Below, piece after piece: positions 9,413-19,086 of a stretch of 64,000 nt of DNA (position 1 is its first letter; each line of letters begins with the position of its first letter). A program made the position numbers and the translations under genes. Where the stretch lies: contig CP051246.1 of NCBI GenBank assembly GCA_017795085.1, positions 994,514 to 1,058,513 on the forward strand. Reading direction: 5' to 3'. The stretch is from Salegentibacter sp. (lineage in GTDB: Bacteria > Bacteroidota > Bacteroidia > Flavobacteriales > Flavobacteriaceae). Under the pieces are notes generated by a model. The model was not told where the DNA came from. It made no database searches and worked only from the letters and a program-made list of their open reading frames with translations.

Positions 9413-10184
9413 AGAAGAACTTTTACTTATCGCCTATTTTATTGTAGTTATCTTACTACTCACGGCTTTTGTAATTGTCTTTTTTGTGGTCTACCAAAAG
9501 CGTAAAAACAAACTTTTAAAGGAGCAGTTTGCAGCCAAACAATATTTTGAACAGGAAATAGCCAGTTCGCGTATAGAAATGCAGGAACAAACGTTAAAAA
9601 ACGTAGGTTGGGAGTTGCATGATAATATTGGGCAGTTACTTTCTGTAGCCAATATGCAACTCAATATCTTTTCTAAAAACCTGCCGGAAGCCGAGAAAAC
9701 TTCAGCCTTGGAAATTAAGCAAATCCTGGCTCATTCGCTTCGGGAAGTTCGATCGCTTTCAAAATCTTTAAACAACCAAGTAATTGGCTATGCCGGTTTA
9801 GTGGCTTCCGTAGAAAATGAACTGGCCAGGTTTCAACGTATGGGTGTTATTGAAACCAGATTGGAAGTTTCTGGAGAAAAACAGGTAGTCCTACAGCAAC
9901 ACAGCCTTGTTTTATTCCGAATACTTCAGGAGTTCTTTTCGAATGTAATGAAGCATGCAAAAGCTTCAGAATTAAATGTTCAGCTAATTTTTGATTCTGA
10001 AGAAATTAAAATTAAAGCCTGTGATAACGGAAAAGGTTTTGATCCCAATTCGGTTTCCAAAAACTCAGGCCTTTTTAATATGAAAAGTCGTGCTGAATTA
10101 ATCCATGCGGATTTTAAGTTGGAATCTTCCTTGGGGGTAGGGACTTGCTTATATTTGAATTATAAAATAAGTGTAAATGAATAA
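9402..10184 (+). CDS. Sensor histidine kinase (HisKA_3 / NarX-LytS type)
   Basis: The 260-residue protein starts with one hydrophobic helix (about residues 5-30), then a short coiled linker. A HisKA_3 dimerisation domain follows with the phospho-acceptor motif ELHDNIGQ near residue 71. The C-terminal HATPase domain has the N box FFSNVMKHAKAS near 181 and the G box DNGKGFD near 208. No periplasmic sensor domain is present, so input probably comes from a partner, most simply the 7-TM protein whose gene overlaps it. It overlaps the response regulator gene by eight bases. It should autophosphorylate and pass phosphate to that regulator. Confidence 0.88.
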   Translation: MLSKEELLLIAYFIVVILLLTAFVIVFFVVYQKRKNKLLKEQFAAKQYFEQEIASSRIEMQEQTLKNVGWELHDNIGQLLSVANMQLNIFSKNLPEAEKTSALEIKQILAHSLREVRSLSKSLNNQVIGYAGLVASVENELARFQRMGVIETRLEVSGEKQVVLQQHSLVLFRILQEFFSNVMKHAKASELNVQLIFDSEEIKIKACDNGKGFDPNSVSKNSGLFNMKSRAELIHADFKLESSLGVGTCLYLNYKISVNE

Positions 10185-10809
10185 TAATATTACTATTGTA
10201 GACGATCATAAGCTTTTTGCAGCGTCTTTAAAAAGTCTGGTGAATTCTTTTGATGGTTTTAAAGTCAGTAATATTTATAAAAATGGCCGGGAGTTTACCG
10301 ATGCCTTTCAAAAAGAGACCACCAAACCAGCTATTGTATTGCTGGACATTCGGATGCCGGTGATGGATGGTCTGGAAACCATGTTTTGGCTTAAGGAAAA
10401 TTATCCCGAACAAAAAGTTCTTGCGCTTACCATGGAAGACGATGAAGCTACTATTTTACAAATGGTAAAACTGGGCTGTAGGGGCTATTTGTTGAAGGAT
10501 ATTGAGCCAGATGAATTTCATTTTAGCCTGAAACAGGTGATTGATGAGGGCTTTTATTATACCAATGAGGTTTCCAATACCATTAAAAATTACAATGAAG
10601 AAAAAGGGATGGAAACTATTACGCGTCGCGAACTTGAATTTTTAAACCTGGCCTGTAGCGAAATGACCTATAAAGAGGTGGCTCAACACATGAATTTAAG
10701 TCCGAAAACCATAGATGGCTATCGGGAAAGACTTTTTGAAAAACTCAATGTTAAAAGCAGGATAGGCCTGGTACTTTTTGCGATTAAGCACAAGGTTTTT
10801 TTGATTTAG
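10177..10809 (+). CDS. LuxR/NarL-family response regulator
   Basis: The 210-residue protein has a receiver domain (acidic pair at VDDH near residue 8, phospho-acceptor in LLDIRMPV near 50, conserved Thr in LALTM near 83, Lys in YLLKD near 104). A C-terminal LuxR-type helix-turn-helix follows, with TRRELEFLNLACSEMTYKEVA and the recognition segment LSPKTIDGYRERLFEKL. It is a DNA-binding transcription factor paired with the overlapping histidine kinase gene. It closes the four-gene operon; the convergent ABC ATPase gene ends 22 bases downstream. Confidence 0.92.
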   Translation: MNNNITIVDDHKLFAASLKSLVNSFDGFKVSNIYKNGREFTDAFQKETTKPAIVLLDIRMPVMDGLETMFWLKENYPEQKVLALTMEDDEATILQMVKLGCRGYLLKDIEPDEFHFSLKQVIDEGFYYTNEVSNTIKNYNEEKGMETITRRELEFLNLACSEMTYKEVAQHMNLSPKTIDGYRERLFEKLNVKSRIGLVLFAIKHKVFLI

Positions 10810-10830
10810 AAAAAAGAAGTGAAAAACTAT

Positions 10831-11526
10831 TTAAGAAATTGATTCCTTTTTTTCATCTTTCTCTACCCTTCCGTCTTTAAGTCGAATAATTCTATGTGCG
10901 TGTTCGGCTATTTCTTCTTCGTGAGTTACTAAAATCACTGTATTTCCGGCTTTATGAATTTCATTAAAAAGCTTCATAATTTCTACCGAAGTTTTGGAGT
11001 CGAGGTTTCCGGTAGGTTCATCGGCAAGAATAATTGAAGGATGGTTTACCAGAGCCCTTCCCACGGCAACCCTTTGGCGTTGTCCACCTGAAAGTTGATT
11101 GGGTTTATGGTCCATCCGGTCTGCCAGGCCTACGTTGGTTAAAACCTCTTCTGCCCGTTCTGTTCTTTCAGCTTTGGAATAACCGGCATATACCATGGGT
11201 AAAGCTACATTGTCAAGAGCGGTGGTACGTGGCAGCAGGTTGAACGTTTGAAAAACAAAACCGATTTCTTTATTACGTATTTCCGCCAGTTCATCATCAC
11301 TCATTTGGCTTACATCTTTTCCGTTTAAAATATAAGTTCCGGAAGTTGGTGTATCTAAACAACCTAAAAGATTCATCAAAGTAGATTTTCCCGAACCAGA
11401 GGGGCCCATAAAGGCTACATATTCACCACGCTCAATTTCAAGATCAATCCCTTTTAAAACCTTAACTATTTCCTGGCCCAGGGGGAAATCGCGGGTAATA
11501 TTTCTAATCTCAATAACTTTGCTCAT
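10831..11526 (-). CDS. ABC transporter ATP-binding protein, LolD/MacB type
   Basis: The 231-residue ATPase has Walker [10 protein letters not shown] near residue 41, Q loop [10 protein letters not shown], signature [15 protein letters not shown] near 143, Walker [10 protein letters not shown] and the H-loop VTHE. The LolD/MacB (exporter/mechanotransmission) subgroup is suggested by the NLDSKTS segment and by its length. No permease gene lies next to it, so the transporter partner is elsewhere and the substrate cannot be inferred. A methyltransferase gene lies 44 bases upstream on the same strand. Confidence 0.88.
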   Translation of the reverse strand: MSKVIEIRNITRDFPLGQEIVKVLKGIDLEIERGEYVAFMGPSGSGKSTLMNLLGCLDTPTSGTYILNGKDVSQMSDDELAEIRNKEIGFVFQTFNLLPRTTALDNVALPMVYAGYSKAERTERAEEVLTNVGLADRMDHKPNQLSGGQRQRVAVGRALVNHPSIILADEPTGNLDSKTSVEIMKLFNEIHKAGNTVILVTHEEEIAEHAHRIIRLKDGRVEKDEKKESIS

Positions 11527-11570
11527 AAGCTGTTGTTTTCTGCCGATAAGACGTAGGTTTTGCTCATTTG

Positions 11571-12347
11571 TTACAAACGAATGCTAAAATGCTGCTTGGC
11601 TTGTTCTCTTCGGAAAAATACCAGGCCAAGATTAAAGGTGTCAACGGTTACTCTTACCTCGGGATTTCTTTTTATAATCTCCCAGGCTTCTTCCATATCC
11701 CGTGACCAATGTATATCATCAAACACAAAAATCGAATCGTTATGGGCAGTGGGTAATAATTTCTCAAAATACTCCAGGATAGCTTTTTGGGTATGGTGCC
11801 CGTCAAAATAAATCAAGTCATATTCCGGGGCATCCCTTTTCCAAATTTGATCGATAATTTCTGAAAACTCTCCAATTTCCCGACAAATATTTTCTAAACC
11901 AAATTCTTTGAAATATTCCCCGGCCACTGCGCTGGTATGCGCGCAGCCTTCAACGGTGGTTACTTTTTTGTTATGTTGACTTAAAGCCAGGGCTGAAGTT
12001 CCCATCCCAAGGGATGTACCCAGTTCTAAAACATTTTCACATTTTAAATATACTGATAAACGGAATAAAAACTTTGCCCGTTTTAAAGGGAGGCCCATAT
12101 GTTTGGCAATAGCAGAAACTTTTCTGCGTTCAGATTTAAATACCCGGCTTCCGGCTCCAAAATCGGTTACGCTAATGATTTTATCATTGTTAAGCAGGGC
12201 CTTTCGGTATGATTTTAAAGTTTTATAAGTAGGATAAAGGCTTTTATCATAAAAACATTCCGTGACCAGTGCATAAACAAACGGTGAATGTAAACCGTGT
12301 TGATTTTGAGATTTTAAAAGGAATTTTAAGTATGCTTTTAGCACCAT
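11571..12347 (-). CDS. Class I SAM-dependent methyltransferase (O-methyltransferase-like)
   Basis: The 258-residue protein has the Rossmann methyltransferase signature [14 protein letters not shown] near residue 113 (motif I) and VTTVEGC (motif II). A later acidic DLIYFDGHH segment resembles the metal/SAM site of small O-methyltransferases. The first 90 residues are family-specific. The substrate is not evident. The gene starts three bases after the stop of sbcC and is probably co-transcribed with sbcDC, which may be only a matter of gene order. Confidence 0.8.
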   Translation of the reverse strand: MVLKAYLKFLLKSQNQHGLHSPFVYALVTECFYDKSLYPTYKTLKSYRKALLNNDKIISVTDFGAGSRVFKSERRKVSAIAKHMGLPLKRAKFLFRLSVYLKCENVLELGTSLGMGTSALALSQHNKKVTTVEGCAHTSAVAGEYFKEFGLENICREIGEFSEIIDQIWKRDAPEYDLIYFDGHHTQKAILEYFEKLLPTAHNDSIFVFDDIHWSRDMEEAWEIIKRNPEVRVTVDTFNLGLVFFRREQAKQHFSIRL

Positions 12348-12350
12348 AGT

Positions 12351-15300
12351 CTAAGCTTTTATCTCCAAACTACTATAACCTTGTCCGTTGCGTTTAAGCT
12401 GGATTTGCGTGGCGATACGTTCTTTTAAAGATTCTACATGACTTATAATCCCGATGGTTTTGGAGGATTCGGCCTGGAGTTTTTCCAAAGTATCCAAAGT
12501 TTGGTCAAGGGTCTCAGGATCCAAGGTTCCAAAACCTTCATCGATAAACAACGAGTTGATTTCCACATTTTGGGAAGCCATATCAGAAAGTGCCAATGCC
12601 ATTGATAAACTCAGTAAAAAAGTTTCGCCGCCTGAAAGGGTTTTTACCGAACGGCGTTGTCCGCCCATATGCTCATCTATTGCCACCAGCGCATCATCTT
12701 CCTCATCGTTGGGCTTGTCTATCTTATAACGGTCGCTTAAATCAGCCAGTCTTACATTAGCCAGGTAGAGCAAGCGGCTCAAACTCAAATTCTGAGCATA
12801 ATCGTTAAATATTTTGCCTTTGGCATCACCAATAAGCTCATTTAACAACCGCCATGGCCTAATTTTCTTCTCGGTTTCTGCAATTTCCTCCTGGATTTTT
12901 TCAATGCTCTTTTGGTTTTGCTTATGGTTGCTGAGTTTACTGAATAAATCTTTACAGGCTTCTGCAATTTCAGCTTTTTCCTGTTTTTTCTTTTGAAAAT
13001 CACTTTCCAGTTCCTGCCGCTCGATGTTAATATCGTGTTTTTTATATTCTTTAAATTGCTTTTGAAGAATTTCCAGGGAAGATTTGGTAGCGGTGATTTT
13101 ATCGTCAATTTCTTTACGCCGGTTTCGTAGCGAGGCGGTTTGGGCTTCAGGCATCAAAGCTTTACGGGCATTGTTAATGGTGGGGAAACCGCGTTCTTCA
13201 AGTTGTGGAAGAAGTGTGTTTTCAAGCTGGGTAAATTTTGTTTCTTTACCCTTATTTTTTTCCTGAAGATTTTTTTTGTTTTCCAGGAGTTGTTTCTTTT
13301 TTTCCTGTCCGCTAATCCATTTTTTACTGAGATCGCCGATATCGGCCCCTATATTATCTCCGGAATATAAATTTTCCAGTTTCGCGCGCAATTCTTTTCC
13401 TAAAAGCAAGGTTTGTTGAAGGTTTTCCAAAAGGGGAAGTGCAGTTTCAGTGGCATTTTTTTGATTTTTTGCAGCTTCGAGTTCTTCTATAAGGTTAAGT
13501 TCCTGTTGTAAGCGGGTATAAAAGTCCTCCCAGTTTTCATAAGCTTTACGGCCGGTTAATCTGTTGTATTTGTTATCAAAATCTTCTTGTACTTTTTTTA
13601 AATTTTCCTGAAGTTCTACTTCCTGCATTTTCCATTTCTTCAGGTTGTTTTGTAAGGTTTCTTCTTGTGTTTTTAAACTCGTAAATTTTGCGTTCCACTG
13701 GTTTAGTAGCTTTTCGGTTTCCGCTATTTTTTTATCGAGCGAAATATCTTTAGCCGGCAGGTTTTTAGCAAAAGGATGTTCTATAGCGCCACAAAGTGGG
13801 CACGGCTTTCCGTTATCTAAAATATGCCGTTGTTCTTCAAACTTTGCCTGTAAAAGTTGGTGTTGCTGTTGTAATTTTAGTTTCTCTAAGCGCTCGTGGT
13901 ATAAATCACGATTCATCCTGGCTTCTTTTATTTGCTTAGGCCATGATTTTAATTCCAGTTGGTAGCTTTTTTGCTCTGTTTTTGATTTATTGATCTCTTC
14001 AGAAAGGGTATTGAGCTGGTCTTGTTCCCGCCCTGCTTTTCGCGCCATTTCGGCCTGTTGTTTGAGATACTCCTTTTCTTTGGCAGTATCGCTAAAATCA
14101 ATATGTTTTCCGTAATCGCTTATTTTTGAAATTGTTGTTTCCGCTTTTGTTTTGATTTTTAGTAATGCTTCCCGGTTTGTATCCGGGGATTTTTCGTTTA
14201 GCTGAAAATCAAGGCTGCGGGTTTCGGTTCTTATTTGATTTGCAATGGCTTTAAAATGTTGAAGTTTTGCCCTTATTTCTTCCTGAATGCCGGTGATTTT
14301 CTTTTGAAAAGCTGAAAGTTTATCAAGGATGTTTTCCTGGTTAACTTCCTCTGCGATTAATACCGAAGTTGCTTGTAAAATGTTGGTTAGGTTGTTTCTG
14401 TTTTTTTCTTGCTGGGAGTTTATTTTTTCAGTTTCGCTTTTAATTTCTTCAATTTCCCGTTTAAGTAAATTCCAATCCCGAAGTTCTTCAGCTAAATCTT
14501 CAATTTTTTCATGTTCAAGTAGCGGCTTTCCATATTGTTCCTGAAAATCTTTTAAATCAATTTCAAACTGATTTTTTTGTTTTTCGGTGTGATTAATTTC
14601 TTGCAGCCGGTGTTCAATATTCTTTTTTAACTCGATGTTTTTGTCGATTTTTTCCAGGGCTTCCTGTAAGTTTTTCTCCCGCTTTTCTTTCACTTTTAAA
14701 GAAGCTGAACTTTCTTTAAAATCATCCTCATTTAACAACTGATCTTTTAAGGCTTCCAGGCGGTTTTGGCGGCTTTCAATTTCAAGATTTACACTTTTGT
14801 GTTTTTGAAAAGCAAGAATGCCCAGTTTGCGGTAAATACCCGTTCCGGTAATTTTTTCCAGCAATTCTCCGCGTTCTTCTTTTTTTGCTTTTAAAAACCG
14901 GGCAAATTCGCCCTGGGCCAGTAATACCGATTTTATAAACTGATTGTAATTTAGTCCGATTAGCATTTCATTTTTTTCCGGTACTTCTGATTTTTTAAGG
15001 TCGAGAAGCGCTCCGGTTTCCACTTTACTAATTTGCATATCGTATTCCCGTAAGTTACCGGTTCGGGCGGTAGAAATTTGCCATTCACTTCTGAATTTTC
15101 CCGCATTACATTGATAGGTAACTGCCGCCATGGCTTCTTTTTGACTGCGGGTAATAATGGCACCGGTTTTAACTATTTCACCTTTAGAAATCCGGTCTAT
15201 GCGTGGAATGTTGTTGAAAAGTGCCAGGGAAATTACATCAAGAATACTACTTTTTCCGCTACCTGTGGGGCCAGTAATCGCAAAAAGTGCCCCGGAGGTA

Positions 15301-15380
15301 AAAGGATAGGTTGAAAAATCAATTTCGTGTTTACCTTTTAAGGCGTTGATATTCTGAAATTCAACTTTTAAAATCTTCAT
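12351..15380 (-). CDS. sbcC: Exonuclease SbcC (Rad50-like SMC ATPase)
   Basis: The 1009-residue protein has Walker A GPTGSGKSS near residue 39 and long coiled coils on both sides of a zinc hook (CPLC near residue 525). The C-terminal head has signature LSGGETFLLSLSMALALS and Walker B NSLFIDEGFGTLD. With SbcD it forms the bacterial Mre11-Rad50 complex, which cuts hairpins, cruciforms and protein-blocked DNA ends. The ATG overlaps the sbcD stop by four bases (ATGA-type coupling). Length and domain order are normal. Confidence 0.95.
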   Translation of the reverse strand: MKILKVEFQNINALKGKHEIDFSTYPFTSGALFAITGPTGSGKSSILDVISLALFNNIPRIDRISKGEIVKTGAIITRSQKEAMAAVTYQCNAGKFRSEWQISTARTGNLREYDMQISKVETGALLDLKKSEVPEKNEMLIGLNYNQFIKSVLLAQGEFARFLKAKKEERGELLEKITGTGIYRKLGILAFQKHKSVNLEIESRQNRLEALKDQLLNEDDFKESSASLKVKEKREKNLQEALEKIDKNIELKKNIEHRLQEINHTEKQKNQFEIDLKDFQEQYGKPLLEHEKIEDLAEELRDWNLLKREIEEIKSETEKINSQQEKNRNNLTNILQATSVLIAEEVNQENILDKLSAFQKKITGIQEEIRAKLQHFKAIANQIRTETRSLDFQLNEKSPDTNREALLKIKTKAETTISKISDYGKHIDFSDTAKEKEYLKQQAEMARKAGREQDQLNTLSEEINKSKTEQKSYQLELKSWPKQIKEARMNRDLYHERLEKLKLQQQHQLLQAKFEEQRHILDNGKPCPLCGAIEHPFAKNLPAKDISLDKKIAETEKLLNQWNAKFTSLKTQEETLQNNLKKWKMQEVELQENLKKVQEDFDNKYNRLTGRKAYENWEDFYTRLQQELNLIEELEAAKNQKNATETALPLLENLQQTLLLGKELRAKLENLYSGDNIGADIGDLSKKWISGQEKKKQLLENKKNLQEKNKGKETKFTQLENTLLPQLEERGFPTINNARKALMPEAQTASLRNRRKEIDDKITATKSSLEILQKQFKEYKKHDINIERQELESDFQKKKQEKAEIAEACKDLFSKLSNHKQNQKSIEKIQEEIAETEKKIRPWRLLNELIGDAKGKIFNDYAQNLSLSRLLYLANVRLADLSDRYKIDKPNDEEDDALVAIDEHMGGQRRSVKTLSGGETFLLSLSMALALSDMASQNVEINSLFIDEGFGTLDPETLDQTLDTLEKLQAESSKTIGIISHVESLKERIATQIQLKRNGQGYSSLEIKA

Positions 15381-16600
15381 ATTTCGGTTTGGTTTTCATC
15401 GCGGTAAAGGTCTTCCAGCAGTTCATTAAAGGCAGTGTTTACCGAATCGAGAGTTTCCTTATCATAATCCTGTTGCTTAAGAAGTTGGTTAAAAACATCC
15501 TGTGGGCTCAGGTCTTCCAGGTTCTTTTCAGGATAAATCTCGCTAATATTCCGGCTTTGATTCTTAAAATTAATACGATGTTTTACAATTTGAAACCCAG
15601 GTAAATCAAATTCATTTATTAATTGATCAAGGGCTATAATTTTATCGGCATTATAATTTTCTTCAAGCATTTCAATTTCAATCAATGAATCTAATTGTCT
15701 TATCTGTCCTGGTTTTGCCATCTTTTCTTCAATTTTTTCCAAAGAACCATTGAGCTTCAATAAGTTTCTGAAAACCGGAATTTCCAGGTTTTTTGGGTGT
15801 GATAAATCTTCAGTATCTAAAATTAACACCCGCTTGTGGTCTTTTCGTTCACTAAAGGAGAGCTGAATTGGTGAACCGCTGTAGTAAACCGGGACATTGG
15901 CCCGAATTTTTTGCGGTTTGTGGATATGTCCTAAAGCGATATATTGAAAATATTCTCCAAACTGCAATGCGTTAAATGCGGCCAGGTTTCCTATTTGAAT
16001 ATCACGTTCACTTTCTGAAGTTTTAGCCCCGGCAGCAAAAAGATGCCCCATGGCAACAGCTTGAATTTGTGGAAAATTTTTAGAACACAAATTGGCAGCT
16101 TCTTTAAAATAATAGTTGATTCCGGCACGAAGTTGTTCCAGTCTATCCTCGTAATTAGTGTTTTCAGCGGCATCGCGAAGATCAGCCTCGCGTAAATAGG
16201 GCAGGGCGGCAATTACAAGCTTTACTTCTGCTGACTTGTTTTTTATAGGAATAATGCAGTCTTCAAGTTTTTCCGGCAACCCGCCGATTACATGCATATC
16301 GAGTTCCCGGAGGATTTCAGCCGGTGCATTTAGCATGGCAGGGGAGTCGTGATTACCGCCGGTTAGGATAAGTTTGCAATTTAATTCCCGAAGTCTGATA
16401 AGGCTTCGGTAATATTGTTTGCGTGCTTGGGAAGAAGGATTTGCCAGATCAAAAATATCACCTGAAACCAACAAAACCTCTATATTTTCAGTTTTAATAG
16501 TGTCACAAAGCCAGTCGATAAACAGGTCAAAATCCTTGGTCAGGTCATATTTATGAAGCTTTTTACCGATATGCCAATCGGCGGTGTGGAGTATTTTCAT
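15377..16600 (-). CDS. sbcD: Exonuclease SbcD (Mre11-like nuclease)
   Basis: The 407-residue metallophosphoesterase has all the nuclease motifs: HTADWHIGK at residues 5-13, SGDIFD near 46, GGNHDSP near 82, and GHIHKPQ near 225. A C-terminal capping region completes the SbcD architecture. It provides the Mn-dependent 3'-5' exonuclease and endonuclease activity of SbcCD. It is the first gene of the sbcD-sbcC-methyltransferase unit. Confidence 0.95.
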   Translation of the reverse strand: MKILHTADWHIGKKLHKYDLTKDFDLFIDWLCDTIKTENIEVLLVSGDIFDLANPSSQARKQYYRSLIRLRELNCKLILTGGNHDSPAMLNAPAEILRELDMHVIGGLPEKLEDCIIPIKNKSAEVKLVIAALPYLREADLRDAAENTNYEDRLEQLRAGINYYFKEAANLCSKNFPQIQAVAMGHLFAAGAKTSESERDIQIGNLAAFNALQFGEYFQYIALGHIHKPQKIRANVPVYYSGSPIQLSFSERKDHKRVLILDTEDLSHPKNLEIPVFRNLLKLNGSLEKIEEKMAKPGQIRQLDSLIEIEMLEENYNADKIIALDQLINEFDLPGFQIVKHRINFKNQSRNISEIYPEKNLEDLSPQDVFNQLLKQQDYDKETLDSVNTAFNELLEDLYRDENQTEI

Positions 16601-16672
16601 AAGGGGAGCTGCTTTTTACAAAAATAGCAATCCAAAGTTCAGGATAAAAAATAGATTTCTAATCTAAGTAGA

Positions 16673-17347
16673 TTATTCTACCGGGAAATCAAAATAGGTA
16701 TTGGGATAAGGTTCGTTTTTTAGCGAATAATGCCACCATTCTTCGGGGTAAGGATAAAAACCGTGTTTTAGCATGAGTTGTTTTAAAAAAATCCGATTTT
16801 GTTTTTGTTCTTTAGAAATTTGATTGGTATTATGATGACTTATTTTTCCGAAGAAATCATAAGGGCTGCCCATATCTAATTCTTCACCTGTATTTTTATC
16901 TATTATCGTGAGATCTATTGCACTGCCTCTGGTATGGCCAGATTTAGAGGCTATATACCCCAGTTGAAAAAGGTCTTTTTTATTTATTTCAGGATAAAAT
17001 TCGGCTTTAGCCAGTGTATCTCCTGTTTTTTTTGCCCAAGCCACAAAACTATTTACCGATCGTTGCGGTCGGTAGGCATCAAAAACCTTAAGGCAATAGC
17101 CTTTTTTATCTAATTCTTCCTGAACTTTTCTCAACGCTTTTGCTGCTGGTTTACTTAAAATAATTTTTTCTTTACGATAGCCCTTTACAGGTTTTCCGGT
17201 AAAATTATGGGAACCGGCATAGCGAACTTCCCCTTTGATGGAAGGGATAGTCTTATGTAAATAAACAAACCCCTCGGGGATTTGGGCAAAAGAAGCTGTA
17301 CTATTTATGCCAATAGCAATGCAAAAAATCCAGATAGCTTTCATCAT
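16673..17347 (-). CDS. D-alanyl-D-alanine dipeptidase, VanX/DdpX-like (M15D), exported
   Basis: The protein (about 224 residues) begins with a signal peptide (MKAIWIFCIAIGINSTASFAQ), so it acts in the periplasm. The M15D zinc and catalytic motifs are present: RYAGSHNFTG near residue 40, SGHTRGSAIDLT (SxHxxGxAxD) near 136, and EEWWHYSL near 204. The family cleaves D-Ala-D-Ala, either for peptidoglycan turnover or, in VanX, for vancomycin resistance. No vanHA genes are nearby, so recycling is the likely role. I start at the ATG-ATG pair at 17345-17347. An orphan TPP riboswitch lies about 400 bases upstream on the same strand. Confidence 0.85.
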   Translation of the reverse strand: MMKAIWIFCIAIGINSTASFAQIPEGFVYLHKTIPSIKGEVRYAGSHNFTGKPVKGYRKEKIILSKPAAKALRKVQEELDKKGYCLKVFDAYRPQRSVNSFVAWAKKTGDTLAKAEFYPEINKKDLFQLGYIASKSGHTRGSAIDLTIIDKNTGEELDMGSPYDFFGKISHHNTNQISKEQKQNRIFLKQLMLKHGFYPYPEEWWHYSLKNEPYPNTYFDFPVE

Positions 17348-17681
17348 CGGCAATTTAGGAAATTTTCAGGAGATCGTGTAGCGCTTCAAGGATAGAAAAA
17401 GGCGGTAGAAGCGGTTTTAAAGTTTAGTTTTAAACCGTGAAAGATGAGTGTATATAAGTTATATGAAGCTTCCGATTATAATATGGATTTAGATAAAAAT
17501 AAGCTTTGCGCCTAATAAATGTGCCTTTTTTATTCTCTTATTCTATAGCATGGTGTGTGCTTCAAAATAAGGTTAATTGTTTATCGGGTGGTTTTGTAAT
17601 CAGTTCTTTCCAATTCAATAAAGGTGATTTTAGCTATTTTCCTATAAATATTTAAAAAATGTATACTTAATAAGAAGTAAT

Positions 17682-17717
17682 AAAAAAAAGCTTCATTTCC
17701 CGTAAGAAATGAAGCTT
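17682..17717 (-). terminator. Intrinsic terminator of the TPP riboswitch
   Basis: Read on the minus strand, AAGCTTCATTTC (17717-17706) pairs with GAAATGAAGCTT (17699-17688). The 12-bp stem is followed by a run of eight T. It lies 28 bases downstream of the TPP aptamer, a normal expression-platform distance. A small hairpin (GAGGTT/AACCTC at 17725-17738) sits between them and may be part of the switch. Confidence 0.85.
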
Positions 17718-17744
17718 CTCCTTTGAGGTTTTAACCTCTTCTGG

Positions 17745-17825
17745 ATATCAATATTTCCTGCGCCGGTATTATCCGGTTCAGGTGCTGCGGGTTTATTCTC
17801 AGCTAAAGCACCCCGATATTGATAT
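17745..17825 (-). promoter_or_regulatory. TPP riboswitch (THI element) without a thiamine gene
   Basis: On the minus strand the order is: P1 5' arm ATATCAATAT (17825-17816), CGGGGTGC, GCTGAGA, ACCCG, GCACCTGAACCGGATAATACC in conserved THI-box spacing, GGCGCAGGA, and P1 3' arm ATATTGATAT (17754-17745). The CUGAGA and the CCUGAACCGGAUAAUACC elements are diagnostic of the thiamine pyrophosphate aptamer. The P1 arms pair perfectly over 10 bp, so the element is well preserved. Normally it represses thiamine synthesis or uptake genes when TPP is high. Here the next gene on that strand is the VanX-like dipeptidase, and the roughly 330 bases between terminator and gene hold no recognisable ORF. Confidence 0.92.
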
Positions 17826-18017
17826 TACAAATATAAAATAGTTTTGACGTTTTCTGTTTTAAAAGAAACTTAAAAAAAGATCTAAAAATCAAGTTGTTAT
17901 GTTAAATTTTAATGAGCTAAATCGTTTAGGACATACTTCTTAAGAGTGCTAAAGTTTGATTAAACAGAGGGCTAAGCCCGGGTAGATTTTCTAATTTGGG
18001 GAAAATCTAAGAAACGT

Positions 18018-19055
18018 ATGAAGAAACGCTTACGTAAACTTGCCGGAAAATATAAGTTTATTGAATGGGTATTAATTATGCCCTATCGCAGCTACGGCAC
18101 ACATTCACATTTATATATCAAAGGCCGGGTACTGGACAATGAACCGCTTAAAATTGCCAAAGATCCATCTTTTTTCAGGACCTTAAAAAATACCTACAAG
18201 CGCTTTGATACTTTTGAAATCCCGAATGCCCCGATAGAATTGGTACTGTCTGAAAAAATAGATCGTTTTTCCAAAACCGACGATGAAGGTTATTTTTTGT
18301 TTGATGATTTTATAGAAGAAAACCTTACCGAGTATGCTGATGAAGAAGGTTGGGTGGATTTTGAGCTGTATTATCACGGTCCTAAAGGTGAAAAAACCAA
18401 AGTTTTGGAACATCCGTTTAAGGGAAAATTTCTTATTCCCGATTCGGAAGCTGAATTTGGGGTTATTAGCGATATTGATGACACTATTTTACATACCGGT
18501 GTGACCTCTTTTTTGAAATTACGATTACTAAAAAATTCGTTGTTAACCAATGCTTATAAACGAATTCCACTAAAAGGTGCCCCGGAATTCTATCAAAAAC
18601 TCCATTTGGGAAGAAGTGGGAAAAATAAAAATCCTATTTTTTACTTAAGCAATTCCCCGTGGAATCTGTATGAATATCTAAAACTATTTTTAGACCATAA
18701 TCACTTCCCGAAAGGACCAATTTTACTTCGAAAATTTAAAACTCCTTTCGACAGGCCTTTAAAACCAGAAAAACCCCATAAACAAAGGGAAATACATAAT
18801 ATTCTGGAAACCTATCCTGAGATGAAGTTTATCCTGATAGGTGATAGTGGTGAGCACGATGCTTCTATTTATACAGAAATGGCCGAACAGTATCCCAACA
18901 GCATCCTGGCCATTTATTTGCGCAGTGTGACCCATAAAAAACAAATGCAAAAAATCACCGGTTTGATTGAAAATTTTAAAACCACTCCGGTACTAATGGT
19001 AGAAAGTTCAGAAGAAGCTGTTGCGCATGCCAGGGAGAACGGGTTTATTAAATAA
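18018..19055 (+). CDS. App1-type phosphatase domain protein (DUF2183)
   Basis: The 345-residue protein has an N-terminal beta-rich part (to about residue 150), followed by the App1 catalytic domain. The haloacid-dehalogenase-type motif SDIDDTILHTG is near residue 154, LSNSPWNLYEYLK near 211 and the late acidic motif LIGDSGEHD near 274. Yeast App1 is a Mg-dependent phosphatidate phosphatase; bacterial members probably act on phospholipid or related phosphates (inference). No signal peptide is seen. It is transcribed away from the TPP riboswitch. The 17826-18017 gap before it holds nothing else that I recognise. Confidence 0.82.
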   Translation: MKKRLRKLAGKYKFIEWVLIMPYRSYGTHSHLYIKGRVLDNEPLKIAKDPSFFRTLKNTYKRFDTFEIPNAPIELVLSEKIDRFSKTDDEGYFLFDDFIEENLTEYADEEGWVDFELYYHGPKGEKTKVLEHPFKGKFLIPDSEAEFGVISDIDDTILHTGVTSFLKLRLLKNSLLTNAYKRIPLKGAPEFYQKLHLGRSGKNKNPIFYLSNSPWNLYEYLKLFLDHNHFPKGPILLRKFKTPFDRPLKPEKPHKQREIHNILETYPEMKFILIGDSGEHDASIYTEMAEQYPNSILAIYLRSVTHKKQMQKITGLIENFKTTPVLMVESSEEAVAHARENGFIK

Positions 19056-19086
19056 TCTAAGCATTTATTTAGGCTAGTTAACTTCA

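Noticed and set aside
16673..17347. Vancomycin resistance cluster (vanX)
   Set aside because: The VanX-like enzyme has a signal peptide and no vanH, vanA or vanRS neighbours; cell-wall recycling is more likely.
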